Below are positions 1-12,222 of a stretch of 64,000 nucleotides of DNA, piece by piece (position 1 is the stretch's first letter; each line of letters starts with the position of its first letter). Source of the stretch: Hemerocallis citrina (Eukaryota > Streptophyta > Magnoliopsida > Asparagales > Asphodelaceae); NCBI GenBank assembly GCA_017893485.1, contig CM030364.1, positions 244,541,818-244,605,817 of the forward strand, given 5' to 3'. Position numbers and translations under genes: made by a program. The notes under the pieces are model-generated. The model had not been told where the DNA came from, made no database searches, and worked only from the letters and a program-made list of their open reading frames with translations.

Positions 1-18
1 AGATGAGATGTTATCTGA

Positions 19-32
19 TGTGTGTGTGTGTG
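19..32. repeat. (TG)7 microsatellite
   Basis: Seven uninterrupted TG dinucleotides. No gene is adjacent. Confidence 0.9.
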
Positions 33-671
33 TATAAAATTAGGGGAGGAAGAGATGGGGTGTTGAAAAATGAGAGCAGTGGTGTGGAAAAAAGGTGAGA
101 AGAGTTAGGCTGTTAGAAGAAAAATGAGGGAGTTAGGTTAGAGAATGAGAAAAATGAGGGGGAGAGGTTGGCGTATGCAGAAATGGAGAAGTAGGGAGGG
201 AGAAAAATAAGGTATAGGGAGGAAGAAAATAAGGTGTAGGAGTTAGGTTAGCTGTTGATTAAGAATTAGGTTTAGGATTAGGATTAGTATTAATCAGGGT
301 TAAAGTTTGTATTTAAACTCCGATCGAAAAAAATCACAAAATTATAGAATTGATCAGAAAAATATTCTGGCTTTAGATAAAGAGTCCAAAGAGAAGAAAT
401 AAAATAAAAATAAAATCGATATGAAAATTGAAGTACAAAAATTCACATAATAAAATACGTACAACTGGAACAGGGAGTTACACATCTTGTTCACTACCTG
501 GTCAAGTGAATCCGATAGCTACTTACTAAGGGTGGTTCAAAGTTGAAAAATTACTACCATTCCTGATGCAGTGATTTTTCGATTGTATTCTCAGAGTTTT
601 TTCTGCCATGGTTTTTCTGTCATGTCTTTTTCTTTCGTGTCTGGATTACATAGTTTGGTAATTTTCATTCA
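33..671. other. Non-coding stretch, purine-rich then AT-rich
   Basis: Bases about 40-250 are strongly purine-biased on the plus strand, with loosely repeated GAGAAAAATGAGGG and GGGAGGAAGAAAATAAGG-like words. The rest is AT-rich. No ORF with recognisable similarity is visible. Because a polypurine tract and a copia-type LTR follow directly, the right part is probably the decayed internal 3' end of that copia element; this is inferred from position only. Confidence 0.5.
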
Positions 672-1141
672 TGTGGGGGATTGTTGGAATTAATTTTTGC
701 TGTTTTTTCGGGCCGAATTCCGGCGGGCTCAGGAAAATGATTGGATTGCGATCCTCTCGTCGAGTATTATTCCGTGGTGTACTTATTTGCCAAAAACAAA
801 TTCCGTATGAATGAGAAATGTTGGTCTAAAGTTGGGTACTGAAAATATACTAACTTGGAAAATTGGAGAAATTGGATAGTCCCATATCGGAAATGGGGAA
901 AGGTTTTTTCTAGTATATATACTAAAAAATTGGACTAAAGGGCATGGCCCGGGGCTTACCACTAACGTGTAGTGGAGAGAGGACTTAGCCAAAATGACAA
1001 ACACACACACGCGTGCGCCCGGTCCGGCCCGGCCTCGACCTCGGCTTGGCTCTGGCTTATATATTTTTTTGCCCCAGTCAAATTTTTTCTCCCCCAGTAC
1101 ACTGGTGAGGCTCTTCACATTCGATAACTGATACCATTAAT

Positions 1142-1234
1142 CTGTAACAGCAGAGTAATGGCTCATTAGTTGTGGATCTGAACCACTGCTCATTAGTTGT
1201 TGCAGAGTAATGGACCATTACTCTGCTGTTACAG
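1142..1234. repeat. Perfect 20-bp inverted repeat inside the LTR
   Basis: The arm CTGTAACAGCAGAGTAATGG at 1142-1161 is exactly complementary to 1215-1234, separated by 53 nt. The loop also holds a direct repeat of GCTCATTAGTTGT. The transcript could fold into a 20-bp hairpin within the R/U5 part of the LTR. Confidence 0.9.
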
Positions 1235-1324
1235 AGTAGCGGGCCTCCTAAGAGTCTCTATTTCTCCTATAAGACTAATGTATCTTGTCTGCCAGAAGAT
1301 ACAGATTTTGATAATCTGAATTAC

Positions 1325-1350
1325 TCTTCTTCTTCTTCTTCTTCTTCTTC
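1325..1350. repeat. (TCT)n microsatellite
   Basis: About 8.5 uninterrupted TCT triplets inside the copia-type LTR. Confidence 0.9.
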
Positions 1351-1726
1351 CTCTATGTCAAAAACTGAGAGTACATCACATCACAGTTCGCTGAAATCTC
1401 TGGAGTTTAGGTGCTGCTCTTCAGGGATAGGTATACAGTTGTATCCTGGGAGGCAATTCGCCAGCCACCGTCACACTACGGGGAGAATTTTGCTTTAAGG
1501 AAAGAGATCTTAATCTCGACTCTGTATAAAGCTTTTAGTTTGTTATCTTTTATTCCTGTAATTTCTGTTCTTCACAAATATTGTTAGTAATTTTCAGATT
1601 TATAAAATTCGAGTTCTAACAAATCATAGTGAGTACATAGAGAAGAAAAAAAGAGAAATACTTATAATTGGGTCCCTCCAACACTACCCTGGAGGGTGGG
1701 AACAAACAATACCAGACGTGTGGCCC

Positions 1727-1845
1727 TCAGTCCAGAGGAGGACCAAACTCGATCTCCCCATCATCGTACTCGTCCACCTGGAAGACCCTCGCAATCCTTT
1801 TCCTAAGACCCGTTACCGCAGCTGCAACCCAAAATAAAATCAGAT
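1727..1845 (-). pseudogene. Unidentified coding-like fragment
   Basis: Between the copia LTR and the S1 LTR is a 234-bp spacer. Its minus strand holds an open stretch ending at a TGA (1727-1729) with protein-like composition, including RKRIARVFQVDEYDDGEIEF near its end. The basic-then-acidic pattern looks more like real coding sequence than the AT-rich surroundings. No start codon or upstream exon is visible, and S1 was inserted at its right edge (1855/1856), so it may be a truncated exon of a host gene or of an element. I do not recognise the family. Confidence 0.25.
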
Positions 1846-2381
1846 GCATAATATGTGTAACCCCCATTTCTGATAATTAGTATTTTCTGCGTATTTTCTA
1901 TAATTTGAACTTTTGTAAATTTATTTTGTGTTAAATTCGTTTTGGATCTGTATTAAAGTATTTTCTAAACATAAATTTTATTTATTTCGAATAATGTTGT
2001 ATTTTGATCTTATCTTCAACATCTTATTGATCGGCTATTTATATTTGAGCTTAAAACAAATATATTATTATTATTGGATTATTTTATTTTTATACCCGAT
2101 CTGATTTTCTTGGCGAGTTCCAATTTATTTTAAGCCTAATTCTTATTATTTCAATTGTGTTATTTATTTATTTAATTGGGTTGAAATTTTCGTTCATGAA
2201 CTAATTTTCTCTTTTATTGGATTATCTGTATTGTGGATTTTATTTATTTGAATTGTGGGTATTTTTATTTGAACCGTGATGATTTTGATCTATCTCTTAT
2301 TGAACCCTAAAACTCAATTTCATTTGTTCTTGACCCAAATCCACTTTTATTGAATCCTAAACCTCTAACCCAATACCCTAA

Positions 2382-2948
2382 TTGTACCCTGTAAATACTA
2401 CTCTACTGCAAACCCTAATTTCTGTACACAAATCGAAACCTAGCCGTCTAATCTCTTTCCTCCCGTTCTCTCTCCTGGTTACTGTTCACCCATCTTCCCC
2501 GTTCGCCTTCTCCGGCGAACTACCACCTCCGGCGACCCCCAACTCCCGTCAGCCGCTCCCCCGCACCTCCCCTCGACACCCAGGTCCCCAAATCTCCACC
2601 CCGGCCTCCCTCTTCCCTGTTCTCGACATTAACGACAGCCAGAGCACCAAACTCTTTCCTCTCTCCTCCTTGATCGATCGCCAACACACCGCGCCACCAG
2701 CGCTGCCCCCTCGCACTGCCTGCCTCCGTCGTCGCGCCACCCCCAGATCCCGATTCCACTCCCCCTCCTCTCTCCTCGACATTAGCCACAGCCAGAAACC
2801 CCAACTCCTGTCCTTCCAGTTTCGATCGACGACCACAGCCTCTAGCGCCGCCCTCGACGCCATCCGTCGCGTCGTGCCGCCACCTGGTCGCCGGTGTTGC
2901 TGCTGTCTCTTCACTAGTGTTGCTGATATCCCTTGCTGGTGTTGCTGA
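2382..2948 (+). other. Pro/Ser/Arg-rich ORF in the GC-rich block of S1
   Basis: A 188-codon open frame covers the GC-rich segment of the S1 LTR. It is rich in Pro, Ser, Arg and Ala, with no recognised domain. The segment begins just after a TATA-like stretch (TATAAATA in the sister copy S2, degenerate TGTAAATA here). Its pyrimidine-rich lead and CTCCGGCGA words resemble the 5' ends of plant genes. The corresponding positions of S2 and S3 do not keep the same reading frame, and long ORFs on both strands here are expected from GC bias. I read this as a transcribed leader or captured gene 5' end, not a proven protein. Confidence 0.25.
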
Positions 2949-4545
2949 TGTCTCTTGTGTGCTGTTTGTCAGTTTGTGTGTTGGGTTCTTTAAGTGCACG
3001 TATATTGTACGTATTGTTAGTGGGTTGAACTAGTTCGTGAGTTCGTTATTCTTGGTATTCTTGGTATTCGTTCTCACCGATTAACAGGCAAGTCACTGTC
3101 CTCTTGAATTGCTAATTGTATCAAATTCAAGTGTTATTGAAATTCCTGCAAGTAGATCTCTTTGTTATCGTATTATCCTTTGCTATCTCCTCCGTTGGGT
3201 CTATTAAGGGTTTACACGAGTTAACCCCAATATTCTTGACATCGTGCCACTTTGACTCTAAAGTTTGGATCTTTGATGAATGCATATAGAATCGTTAATA
3301 GGGTTATTAATACAAGTCACAACACAAATAAATTATTGTAGAGACAATCGTTAGGTTGTATATCGTTTGATGATTGATTGATGTTAGACTTGTATGTGTA
3401 TGTATTCTAATTTTATTTATCATGTTTGGACACCTATCATGCTAGTTGCACAATTTATTGACTGTAGAATCGATACCCGACATATTTAATTAATTTATTT
3501 TCAGGAAAAATACCCTAAAAACTGTACACGCTTGCTGACCTGAACCTTGATTGCTGTTTTCAAAGCAGTAGATGACCTTAAAATAAAATATTTTCTGAAT
3601 ATGAAATGTAGCCCCGAATGTCTAGATGTCAATAGCATCCAGAATTTTCGAGTTCTGAGTTTTATAGCAAGAGTTATGCCCGTTTTACTGCAGCTGTGTT
3701 TTTACATTCCAGAATTTTAGATCTCTCTTTTTAATGTATTAATTATCCCTCTATTGTATCATAGCATGAATTAATGAATGTATGTTGCATTGCATGTTCC
3801 CAATAAATTATTATCACCCTTCTCACCGTCCTATCCATGTTATCACCCTGTTGTTTCCCGATCGATATTATTGTTCATCTCATGTCTTAGTTGCATATTG
3901 TATTGTTGCATTGATAAATAATTAACAAGCCGGGGTTTAAGGGATTGACTGGAGTAGTTGATGACATAGTGACTGTACGCTGAAGTGTGGGCCTTGTTTT
4001 CCAAAATATTGTGTGTTGGTAAAAGTTATTGTTATCGGTTTATTGTTGGACTACTGACACAGTATCCCCAATTGACCGTGTATTGTTTTTATTGAGCCAA
4101 CCAGTGAGCAGCAATGCTGCAAATACCGTTATTGTGCCGTGTACATGATCTATAGAATCTTCCACTTAAGTTTAAAACGAAATTGATTGTATGCATCGAA
4201 CCTGTGGTATGGCACACATGGGACACAGTAGTACGTGCATTAGTTAGGTGTTAAAATGATTAATAGACATAAGAATTGACACATTACCGACATTGCATAT
4301 TGATCATCATTGTTCCTATTGATATCGAATATTGGCTAGGTATTACCGTTAATGATTATTGATTACCATTACCGAATATTGCACCATTGTTTATAGCCAA
4401 TTGCATCGATTATCATGATTTTGTCCCATTTTATTGATTCTTATTGATCCATTGATTCATTGTTATACCGTTATTCCATCGTTCTCTGCTTTCTCTACTT
4501 GCTGTCCATGACTTGCTCTAAGGACAATTATTATTCTCTTTTTAG

Positions 4546-4560
4546 ATCAAATATTTACAG
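4546..4560 (+). other. Micro-exon-like block in S1
   Basis: ATCAAATATTTACAG is preceded by a pyrimidine tract ending TTTTTAG and followed by GTAATGAAGG, giving AG|15 nt|GTAA. The same arrangement with 15 nt occurs at the equivalent place in S2 (39097-39111, minus) and S3 (48117-48131, plus). Plant splice consensus fits. Use as an exon is an inference. Confidence 0.4.
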
Positions 4561-4989
4561 GTAATGAAGGAGAATTGCCTGCTGGAGTTGGAGAACAAAC
4601 ATTTTGAAGATTTCTGCATTTAATTTGCTTATCGCTTTAAATGACTTAATGTACCGAGACTTGTATTTATTTTTGGATTGGGATTATTATTGTTTTGGGC
4701 TTATGTCCCGAATTTTTTATTATTATTTCCAGGCGTTGGATTATTATTATTATATTTGGACATTATATTGTTTCATTCCAAGTATTATTTGTTCATGAGA
4801 TTATTATTATTTCCTGCGCATATATTCTGTGTTGTTTATATTGTTGAGTTGATCGATTAAACAGTTTATGAGTGATGTTAGTCATTCGCTGGGCTTTTGT
4901 CATGTACTCGTATTCCGTATTTTTGGGAAGCGGGGCGTGACAATAAGATTTAAATTACCAGAAATACTATTATGAGTCCTACGAAAGTA

Positions 4990-7019
4990 AACAATTATTT
5001 ATGCCAAGCCATTAAACTCAGGTCGTTGTGGCGATGACGATATACCATGCTTCCCTCATTTCACTTCTCTTGTTAGCAAAGCGGGGCCCAATCCAGAGGT
5101 CCTCGTACGATTATGTGTAGGTAGATGTTCTTAGTGCTCTCAAAACTTCCGCTAGCACATCTTTGCTCTTATGACACTCTAAAAATAGGTGGTTTATTGT
5201 TTCCTGTGTGAATAGTGCAGAAACCACATGCAATTGAAAGTGTGGGTATCCTTTTAGCAAGATTCTCCTGAGTCAGGGTAGCATCATTTAGGACTAGCCA
5301 TAGGAAGACTCTAACCTTTAGTGGTGCCTTGGCCTTCTAGATAATAGTAGACCACTTCGGAGTACAACCTCTGGAATTGATGCAGTTGTAGAGAGACCGT
5401 ACCGAGAACAACATACACTAATCCACTTCCCAGGCTCTACGGCCAGAGCCGCGAGAACACCTAACCCCTAACTGAGCAATATAGGTCTATAGGGAAACAA
5501 GTTTTTCCTGAGAGTCCAAAGATAAGCGTGACCTAAAAGGGGGTTTCCATGACACTCTTTTCCAGCACTTTGCTACTGACACATGGGGGAGAGAGGTCTG
5601 CTCGTAAAGACCGGGGAACAGATCCCGAATTGGGTGTGCACCACACCACTTATCCAACTAGAACTTGGTAGTTGACCTATTACTAATGAAGGATGTGGTA
5701 CGGCTGTTAAATGTGTCGAATGCTTTGGTCACTCCACGCTAGGACCATGGGATTTTCGGGCCTACTCGGAAACCTAAGTTCTGGGTCCCTCTTCCTTGCA
5801 AATATGACTGGATGAAATCCTGCCAACCTTCGTCGTCCGGGTGGTAGACTTTTACAACCACTTGCCAAGGAGAGCGAGATTCATGTCTCTCAGGTCCACG
5901 ATACTCAGACCCCCATGAGCTTTCTTCATACATGCTTTCTTCCACCTAATCAGATGGTATCCCCCTCTACTTGCATCTGCACCTTTCCATAGGAATCTTT
6001 TCTGGATACAATCGATCCTTTGGATCACCCATTTCGGTAATTCAAAGAAGGACATGTAATAAGTCAGTAATTTGGATAGAACAACATTGATCAGAGTCAC
6101 TATCCCACCCAAGGATAGTGATTTGCCTTTCCATCCAGAAAGCCTGACTTCGATTCTGTTGATGAACGTGATCCATTGCAATTTCTTCAGTCTCCCTGGT
6201 CTGAGTGGCAGGCCCAGATATTTAATATGGAACTCTTCAATTCGACAATAAGGATGGTAGCATGTGAGAACACATCTTCCTCCTCTATCGCGATAGGGAT
6301 TAGGGCACTCTTGTGGAAATTAACGTGCAAACCTGACCATGCCTCGAAACATTATAAAGCACCCTTGAAGGCAATAGTCTCCTCCATATTCCTATTTCCA
6401 AAGAGTAGGGTATCATCTACATACTGTAGAATTTTACAGCCTTGCCGATTTCAACCACAAGCCATAGGTGAGATCCAACCCGCTAGTCTACAATTGTCCA
6501 TCATGGTTTTGAGCACATCCGCAACAATTGTGAATAACAGGGGGAAAGCGAGTCACCTTGTCACAAACCCCTTTGACAGGAGAACAGTTGTCCAGCCATT
6601 CCATTCACATTGATAGATGTCCTACTCGTAGTTCGCATTGTCTCACCCATCGGATCCATCTATCTCCAAAGCCTCTACCTCTAAGCACTTCAAGTAAACA
6701 ATCCCATTCGACCGAATCGTAGCCTTTCTCAGAGTCCAATTTCAACAAATAGCTACGACTATTCGAGATATGACATTGGTGGATGGTCTCCTCAGCAGTG
6801 GCCATACAATCCAGGATGCAGTGCCCTTTAATGAAACCAGTCAGTGCTCTACCGATTAGACAATCAATCACCTTCCTTAATCTGTTGGCCAACAACTTGG
6901 TGATAATCTTAACAGAACAATTGAGGTGACTAATGGGGCGAAAGTCCCCCACTCTGACCGATTCTACCTATTGAGAAGTTAAAGCACCTCGTGATGTCGC
7001 GGGGAAAACGATAAAAAAT
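4990..7019 (-). pseudogene. Decayed L1-type LINE, reverse transcriptase part
   Basis: Minus-strand fragments follow the order of an L1 ORF2. The RT fingers start at 6952 with FRPISHLNCSVKIITKLLANRL, and a catalytic LQYVDDTLLF is at about 6408-6437. A thumb/connection region at 6181-5852 contains SLGGIVTLINVVLS, LPKWVIQRIDCIQKRFLWKG and NLALLGKWL. Near 5210-5130 lies the end of the zf-RVT domain (ETINHLFLEC). Frames change several times and stops are frequent. It is 5'-truncated or eroded: no endonuclease is seen, and homology stops just before the next LINE inserted at about 7020. The 3' end abuts the S1 LTR. It is a retrotransposon relic with no expected function. Confidence 0.8.
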
Positions 7020-7028
7020 TGCACTTTT

Positions 7029-8592
7029 TTTTATGAAACGGTTAAAGCCTTACGGCTCCATCCATGATAATAAATTGTATAAAAAAAGAGAAGCATACAA
7101 AGGCCCATTTTACAAGAAATAAAACAAGCAAAAAAAAAAAAAAAATAGCGGCCAAGCAGCCAAACAATAAGCCCTAAAAAACAGAGAGACAAAAGCGATG
7201 AAACAAACAAGACCATACTACAACCAAAACGAAACGACTGTGGACACGAGACCCGACCACGCAAAGCAATCCCGCATCCACCTAAAAGAAACCAAAAGAG
7301 GAGATCCTACAACACATCCTCACTCCATCTCCCTAGCAGCGGAGCTGGTCGCCGACTACAACAGGCGCGCATGGTCACGACCACGGAGAAGAAGGCCAAG
7401 CAATTGACCAACCAAACTGCGCTGGCGCTGAGGGGGAATCGCAATGAGCCAGACCGAAAAAAAGGCATGAACGAAAGACAACGCACCTCACCAAACCGCT
7501 CCCAAGAGAGAGAGAACACGAGCACACCAGACTAAAAACACGATCAACATCTGGGCAACCCCCTCCCACGCCAAAGGGGAACGACGACCCGACGATGAGG
7601 GTCCTTAAAGACTGATATTCGAGAGAAAAGCAAAAGGACGCAAACGGAGACTGCGCAAACTCACTCGCACTCACTGCGGAGTACAAACCAGACCAAAAGG
7701 ACGCAATAGGAAACCACCGAAAGAAAAGTAATATTTCGAATAAACAAACTATTAGACCACTCAGAATAGAGCCAACAAATAGCCAGACACACAATCTACA
7801 CAATCGGCTAAGCCGAAGAAAAGAACAACTATAGACAGGAAATGATAACTAGTCAAAATTAAAGAGAGGGAAATAACGCATCCCCGGCCGGTGGGTACGA
7901 AGCTGAAATCGAGACTAAACACCCCCAAAAAGAACACACCAGTGAAAGAGATGACGGGGTTCGGCCTTCGATCAAAACTCGAAACCCCATCCAGGGAGAT
8001 CTCCCCAAAGACAACACGCAAAGGCAGCTAGGTGGGCTGAAACCACCACCCCCAACCCAGCTATTTGAAAACAACCGCAAACAACCTAGAAACGGCCGAT
8101 CACACAGGCCAAACGCAAGGGTCATCAAGACGAGCCCTGCAACACCAAAAATTGCCCAAAAAAAGGGCCTCAGCTGAATAACCTGCTGGTACAGCACAAC
8201 CCAAAGAATAGACCAAACATAAGAACCATACCACTTAAAAGACATAACAACAAAAACATAATAAAGTCCTATACATGCTCAAAATAGACCGCTGGAAGGT
8301 CAGAAAACAAAATCTAAGACCCCCGAGAGAAGGGCCTGCCATGATGAACCAGAATGAGCACAGACACTGACCACCGAGGGCAACGAAGGAGGCTACAAAA
8401 TGCAACAGCTAAATGCCTCGCTGTCCAGAAACCAGCCAAAACAAGAGAGGGAAATGAGCACAGCAGCCGAGACTAAGGCTCGCATAAAAAAAACAACAGA
8501 GGGCCCTCCGAGAGACGGCCCCCATGCCCAAACCAGTATCTCAGGACTGCAAGAATAGAGAACATCAATTAACAAATAGGAAGAAAAGAAAA
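7029..8592 (-). other. 3' UTR of the L1 LINE
   Basis: About 1.56 kb between the deduced ORF2 stop (TAA at 8593-8595) and the A-tail. Several open frames on both strands lack any recognisable domain and look like chance ORFs in moderately GC-rich sequence. An A-rich run sits at about 7130-7145 on the plus strand. No gene seen. Confidence 0.6.
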
Positions 8593-11500
8593 TTACGAGT
8601 AAAATCTATTAGAACGAAGTAAACTAAATGCCTCATCGAGGCGATATAAATGCAACGCCGCCACTTTATCCGCAGATAAATTGGGGGGCCAAAAATTGGA
8701 ATAAAATAAAAACTCATTGATAATGTAATCAAGCGAAGAAATGGACTGCGAGAAAATACGTTTGTTCCGTGCACCCCAAATAACCTAAATAATCGCCATA
8801 ATAGAGAGAAACCAAGATTTACGAAATTCTTTCCTATGGGATTGAAACATCCAGCAAGAAGAGAATTCGAAGGGGAGACCCGTCACTTGCCAGGCGCTTA
8901 CAGCGATCGTCCACAGAGGCTGAATGAACTCACACTTAAGGAAGAGATGATCGGCATCTTCATGATGAGTTGAGCAAAAAACACACAACTGACCAATTGT
9001 CTGGTTCATCTTGTTCAGAACATCTACAGTTAGAAGTTTATTATTCAGAGCTAGCCAAGTGAGGATTTTAGATTTGAGAGGAGCACAAGAGCTCCATAAC
9101 TTTTTAGCACTCGGGAAGACGATCCCACCGAAATTCAGAAAATTGTAGAAGGATTTAACCGAGTAGTTACAAGAGTTGCTCCATCTCCATTTGAAGTCAT
9201 CAAACGGTAGCCAGGAATAAAGGTTAATACCATCAAATAGCTCTTGAAGCTCAGTCTCAAGAGACGGTGGAAGCACGTCTGAGAAAGGAATAGACCAAAA
9301 CTTTTGGTTATTGATAATAATAACATAATCAGCCACCGAGTCAGCAGGGTTGGTTGCCTTCTGGTATAGCTTGGGGAACGCAAAAGCAAGTTTGGTGTTC
9401 CCAAACCATAAATCAAGCCAGAATCTAGTCTTTATGTCATTAGCGCACAGGTGAACTAACCCACACTGAAATGGGCTGGCTATCTTCCAGATCCCTTTCC
9501 AGAATGACGAGGATTTACGAGGGAGGGAGGGGGGAAACTCCCACATATTGGAACGGGGAAAACAATTGGAAGTGATCACGTGCACCCAAGGCAGTTGCTC
9601 CTTTTTTAGCAATCTCCATAGCCATTTGCCTAAGAGAGCCAAATTTTGGTGTCTGAGATTAAGGACATCCAATCCCCCAGCTACCATAGAAGTGCATATC
9701 AACTTCCAGTTGCAAAGGTGAGAGCCTGCTTTATATGAGTCCGCACCCGACCAGAAGAAATTCCTTCTGATCCGATCAATCCTCTTAATAACCCAAGTCG
9801 AAAGGTAATAAAAGGACATTATATAAAGAGGTATGGAGGAGATAACAGAGTTAACAAGGATGAGTCTGCCTCCGCGAGAAAGTTGTTTACCAGACCACCA
9901 GTTGAGTCTAGATTCAACCTTTTCAATCATCAGTAACCAATCAGCTTTATGAAGCTTACCCCATCGTAGGGGGATACCCAGATAAGTGATTGGGAAGGAG
10001 GTTGAAATGCAATTAAAGAAATGCGCAATCTTTGTTTGGCGGTTATGGGAGCCTCCAAGCCAGAGAACAGAAGACTTTTGAAAGTTTATGGCCAATCCTG
10101 AGGCACTTTCAAAGACGTATAGGAGTAACTTCAGGTTACGTAAAGTGCCACCACTGGGTTTCGCAAAGATAATGGTATCATCAGCGTATTGGAGGTTCGA
10201 AAATCCTCTGAAACTGTGAGAACTACAGAGGCCTTCAATAACCCCGGTGCCCCACACGTTTCTAAGAAGCTTACTGAACACATCCGCAATGAGGGCGAAA
10301 AGTAGGGAGGAAATAGGATCCCCCTGCTGAAGACCCCGTTTACACTTGAACTTGTGCCCTTCCGTCCCATTGATAATAATGGACGAAGTGCCAGCAAACA
10401 GACCAGATTTGATCCAAGCTATCCATTTTTGGCCAAAACCACGGTGAAAAAGAGTTTCAAAAAGAAAATTCCAGCTAACGTTATCATACGCTTTTTGAAA
10501 GTCCAATTTTAACAGGATACCTTCCGAATTTGATATATGGTAATCAGAAATGATTTCTTGGGCTGAAACCACACTATCCAGGATAAATCGATCTTTAACG
10601 AATCAGGATTGCATGGAATCTATTAAAGGAGAGATAACGGCACTAAGACGAGAGGAGAGCACTTTCATTATGATCTTGAAGGTAGAGTTCAGTAGACTAA
10701 TCGGCCTAAAGTTAGCTACCAAGTTGTCACCCACAAATTTGGGGATGAGAACGATGCGTGCATAATTGATCCTATCGAAGGAGAAATTTCCTTGATGAAG
10801 ATCAGAGAACATTTTAAAGAGATCATCTTTGAGACAATCCCTTTGAAAAAAGAAGGCCGGAAAGCCATCCGGACCTGGGGTGGAATCGCTTTTCAAAGAA
10901 AACACCGCCTACTTGATTTCTTCTAAATAGAAAGGAGCTTCCAAGCAAGATAGATCGTGTGACTGCTGACCATACAGTTGTTGTCAGTCCAGTTGAATAG
11001 AACGATGTTTATAAGATCCTAACAGGTCTTTAAAAAATCGAAGGAAAGAAGCATGAATATTGGGAGCCGAAGATAATTAATTGCCATTATCCAGGATAGA
11101 AGATATCCGATTGCATCGCTGCCGATGCGACACAAAATTGTGGAAAAAAGAGGTATTGCCGTCACCCTCCCTAAGCCAACGGAACTTGGCTTGCTGAGCC
11201 CATTTAATGTGCTCAATATGGAGTAAGTCCGCGTAACTTTTTTTTGCTAGATGCACGCTCAGAACGTAGGGACAGAGATGGGACCATTTTCCTCCATACG
11301 ATCAACGGAATCAATGGTCGACAGGAATACATTTTAAAGAAAGTTATCATTGGCATATCTTTCTTTATGCCATATTTTGCTACCAAATTTAATGGCATGA
11401 AGCTTAATCAGGATGCGGCCTAATCCTGAAGAACCCGTAATTAAGGAAAGACATTCAGTGATGAGATTGACGAAGGTTTGATCTTGCAGCCAAAATTTTT

Positions 11501-12222
11501 CGAAACGAAACTTGTAAGAACTGGAGAAGTTATAGTTAGAGGATAAAGAGATAGGAACGTGGTCTGATGAAGGATTGAGCAAAGCCGAAACGAAAGAGTT
11601 GTGGAAAAAATTGATCCAGTCAGAGAAAACCTGAAATTGATCTAGTCGGAGGCGACCTCATATTCGACCAAGTGAATGATCTTCCATTGAGGGGCAGATC
11701 AGTTAAGTGGAGGGATCGGATGCAATCATTAAAGCGGGACGAGTCCAAAGAGAAAGTGGAAGCACCCGATCTATCAGAAGAGAATCCGGTGACATTAAAA
11801 TCACCAGAAAATAGCCAGAAACCATTGATGCTGTTTTGGAATGAATTAAATTCGTTCCAGAAAGCATTACGGCGGTCCGCGATAGACGGTCCGTAAACTG
11901 ACACCACAGTGAGAATACAATCGAATTCATGCCAGTGAAGATGCACCACCAGAAAGAAAGTTAAACATCTAGTTGAAATGAGGGAGAATTTGGCCTCATT
12001 GAAACCAAATAGGATACCATATCTAGTGCGTATAGCATCTAGAGAAATCCAATGGGAGATTAAGGATCCGCCTATCGAACGTAAGAGGGAAGTTACAGGG
12101 GATTCCAACTTTGATTCTTGAACAGAAATCAAATCACAATGGGAGGAAGAGATAAGTTGAAACAACGCTTGTTGCTTCGACACACACCTAAGCCCACGTA
12201 TGTTCCAAGAGATGCTAATCAT
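8593..12222 (-). pseudogene. L1 ORF2: endonuclease-reverse transcriptase-zf-RVT
   Basis: The N-terminus starts at 12222 with MISISWNIRG, the opening strand of an APE-type endonuclease. LISVQESKLE, the SVYGP strand and FSGDFNVTGF carry further catalytic-loop residues. After frame changes at about 11620, 11400 and 11220, the RT domain begins near 10905 with STPGPDGFPAFFFQRDCLKD. It has FRPISLLNSTFK, the catalytic NLQYADDTIIFA (about 10160-10200) and GLAINFQKSSVLWLGG. The zf-RVT domain (CVFCSTHHEDADHLFLKC) follows near 8930-8990. One TGA at 10600-10602 replaces the Gly of the usual QSGF motif, and a TAG at 8785-8787 replaces a Trp; beyond it the frame runs on through VIWGARNKR to 8593. It would nick the target and prime reverse transcription of L1 RNA if intact. 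Confidence 0.85.

Larger units (their letters stand above)
672..1621 (+). mobile_element. Copia-type 3' LTR with polypurine tract
   Basis: A purine-rich TGTGGGGGA tract ending at 680 runs directly into an LTR start TGTTGGAA at 682, the usual junction at the 3' end of plant Ty1/copia elements. The matching terminus TTCTAACA ends at 1621, so the LTR is about 940 bp with TG...CA ends and an 8-bp imperfect terminal inverted repeat. A TATA-like GTATATATAC at 911-920 could be its promoter. No 5' LTR, primer-binding site, integrase or reverse transcriptase is seen to the left, so only the 3' end lies in the window or survives. No 5-bp target duplication can be tested without the other end. The copia assignment rests on the polypurine/LTR junction and termini, not on protein. 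Confidence 0.65.
1856..4942 (+). mobile_element. Solo LTR, family S copy 1 (S1)
   Basis: The 3087-bp unit starts TGTAACCCCC and ends GGGCGTGACA, so its termini form an imperfect 10-bp inverted repeat with TG...CA ends. Flanking pentamers are ATATG (1851-1855) and ATAAG (4943-4947), a 4/5 match compatible with an aged 5-bp target duplication. It is homologous along most of its length to the minus-strand copy at 38719-42135 and more distantly to 45297-48506, both with perfect 5-bp duplications. Shared landmarks in order are a promoter-like segment before a GC-rich pyrimidine-rich block (about 2390-2950), a block near 3230 containing CTTGACATCGTGCCACTTTG, an AT-rich stretch, and a micro-exon-like block near 4546. 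No PBS, polypurine tract or gag/pol is present, hence a solo LTR. Superfamily is unknown; gypsy is a guess from LTR length. Confidence 0.75.

Noticed and set aside
268..300. TTTAGG/ATTAGG-like words resembling a telomeric repeat
   Set aside because: Only about three imperfect units; not TTTAGGG and not tandem enough for an interstitial telomere.
2520..2999. Gly/Arg-rich minus-strand ORFs over the S1 GC-rich block
   Set aside because: These are shadows of a GC-rich, pyrimidine-skewed segment. Equivalent antisense ORFs appear wherever this block occurs (41076-41460, 45954-46244, 58155-58539).
7031..8575. Several minus-strand ORFs of 60-142 codons
   Set aside because: They lie in the L1 3' UTR, overlap each other in different frames and have hydrophobic/Ser-rich composition without any domain.
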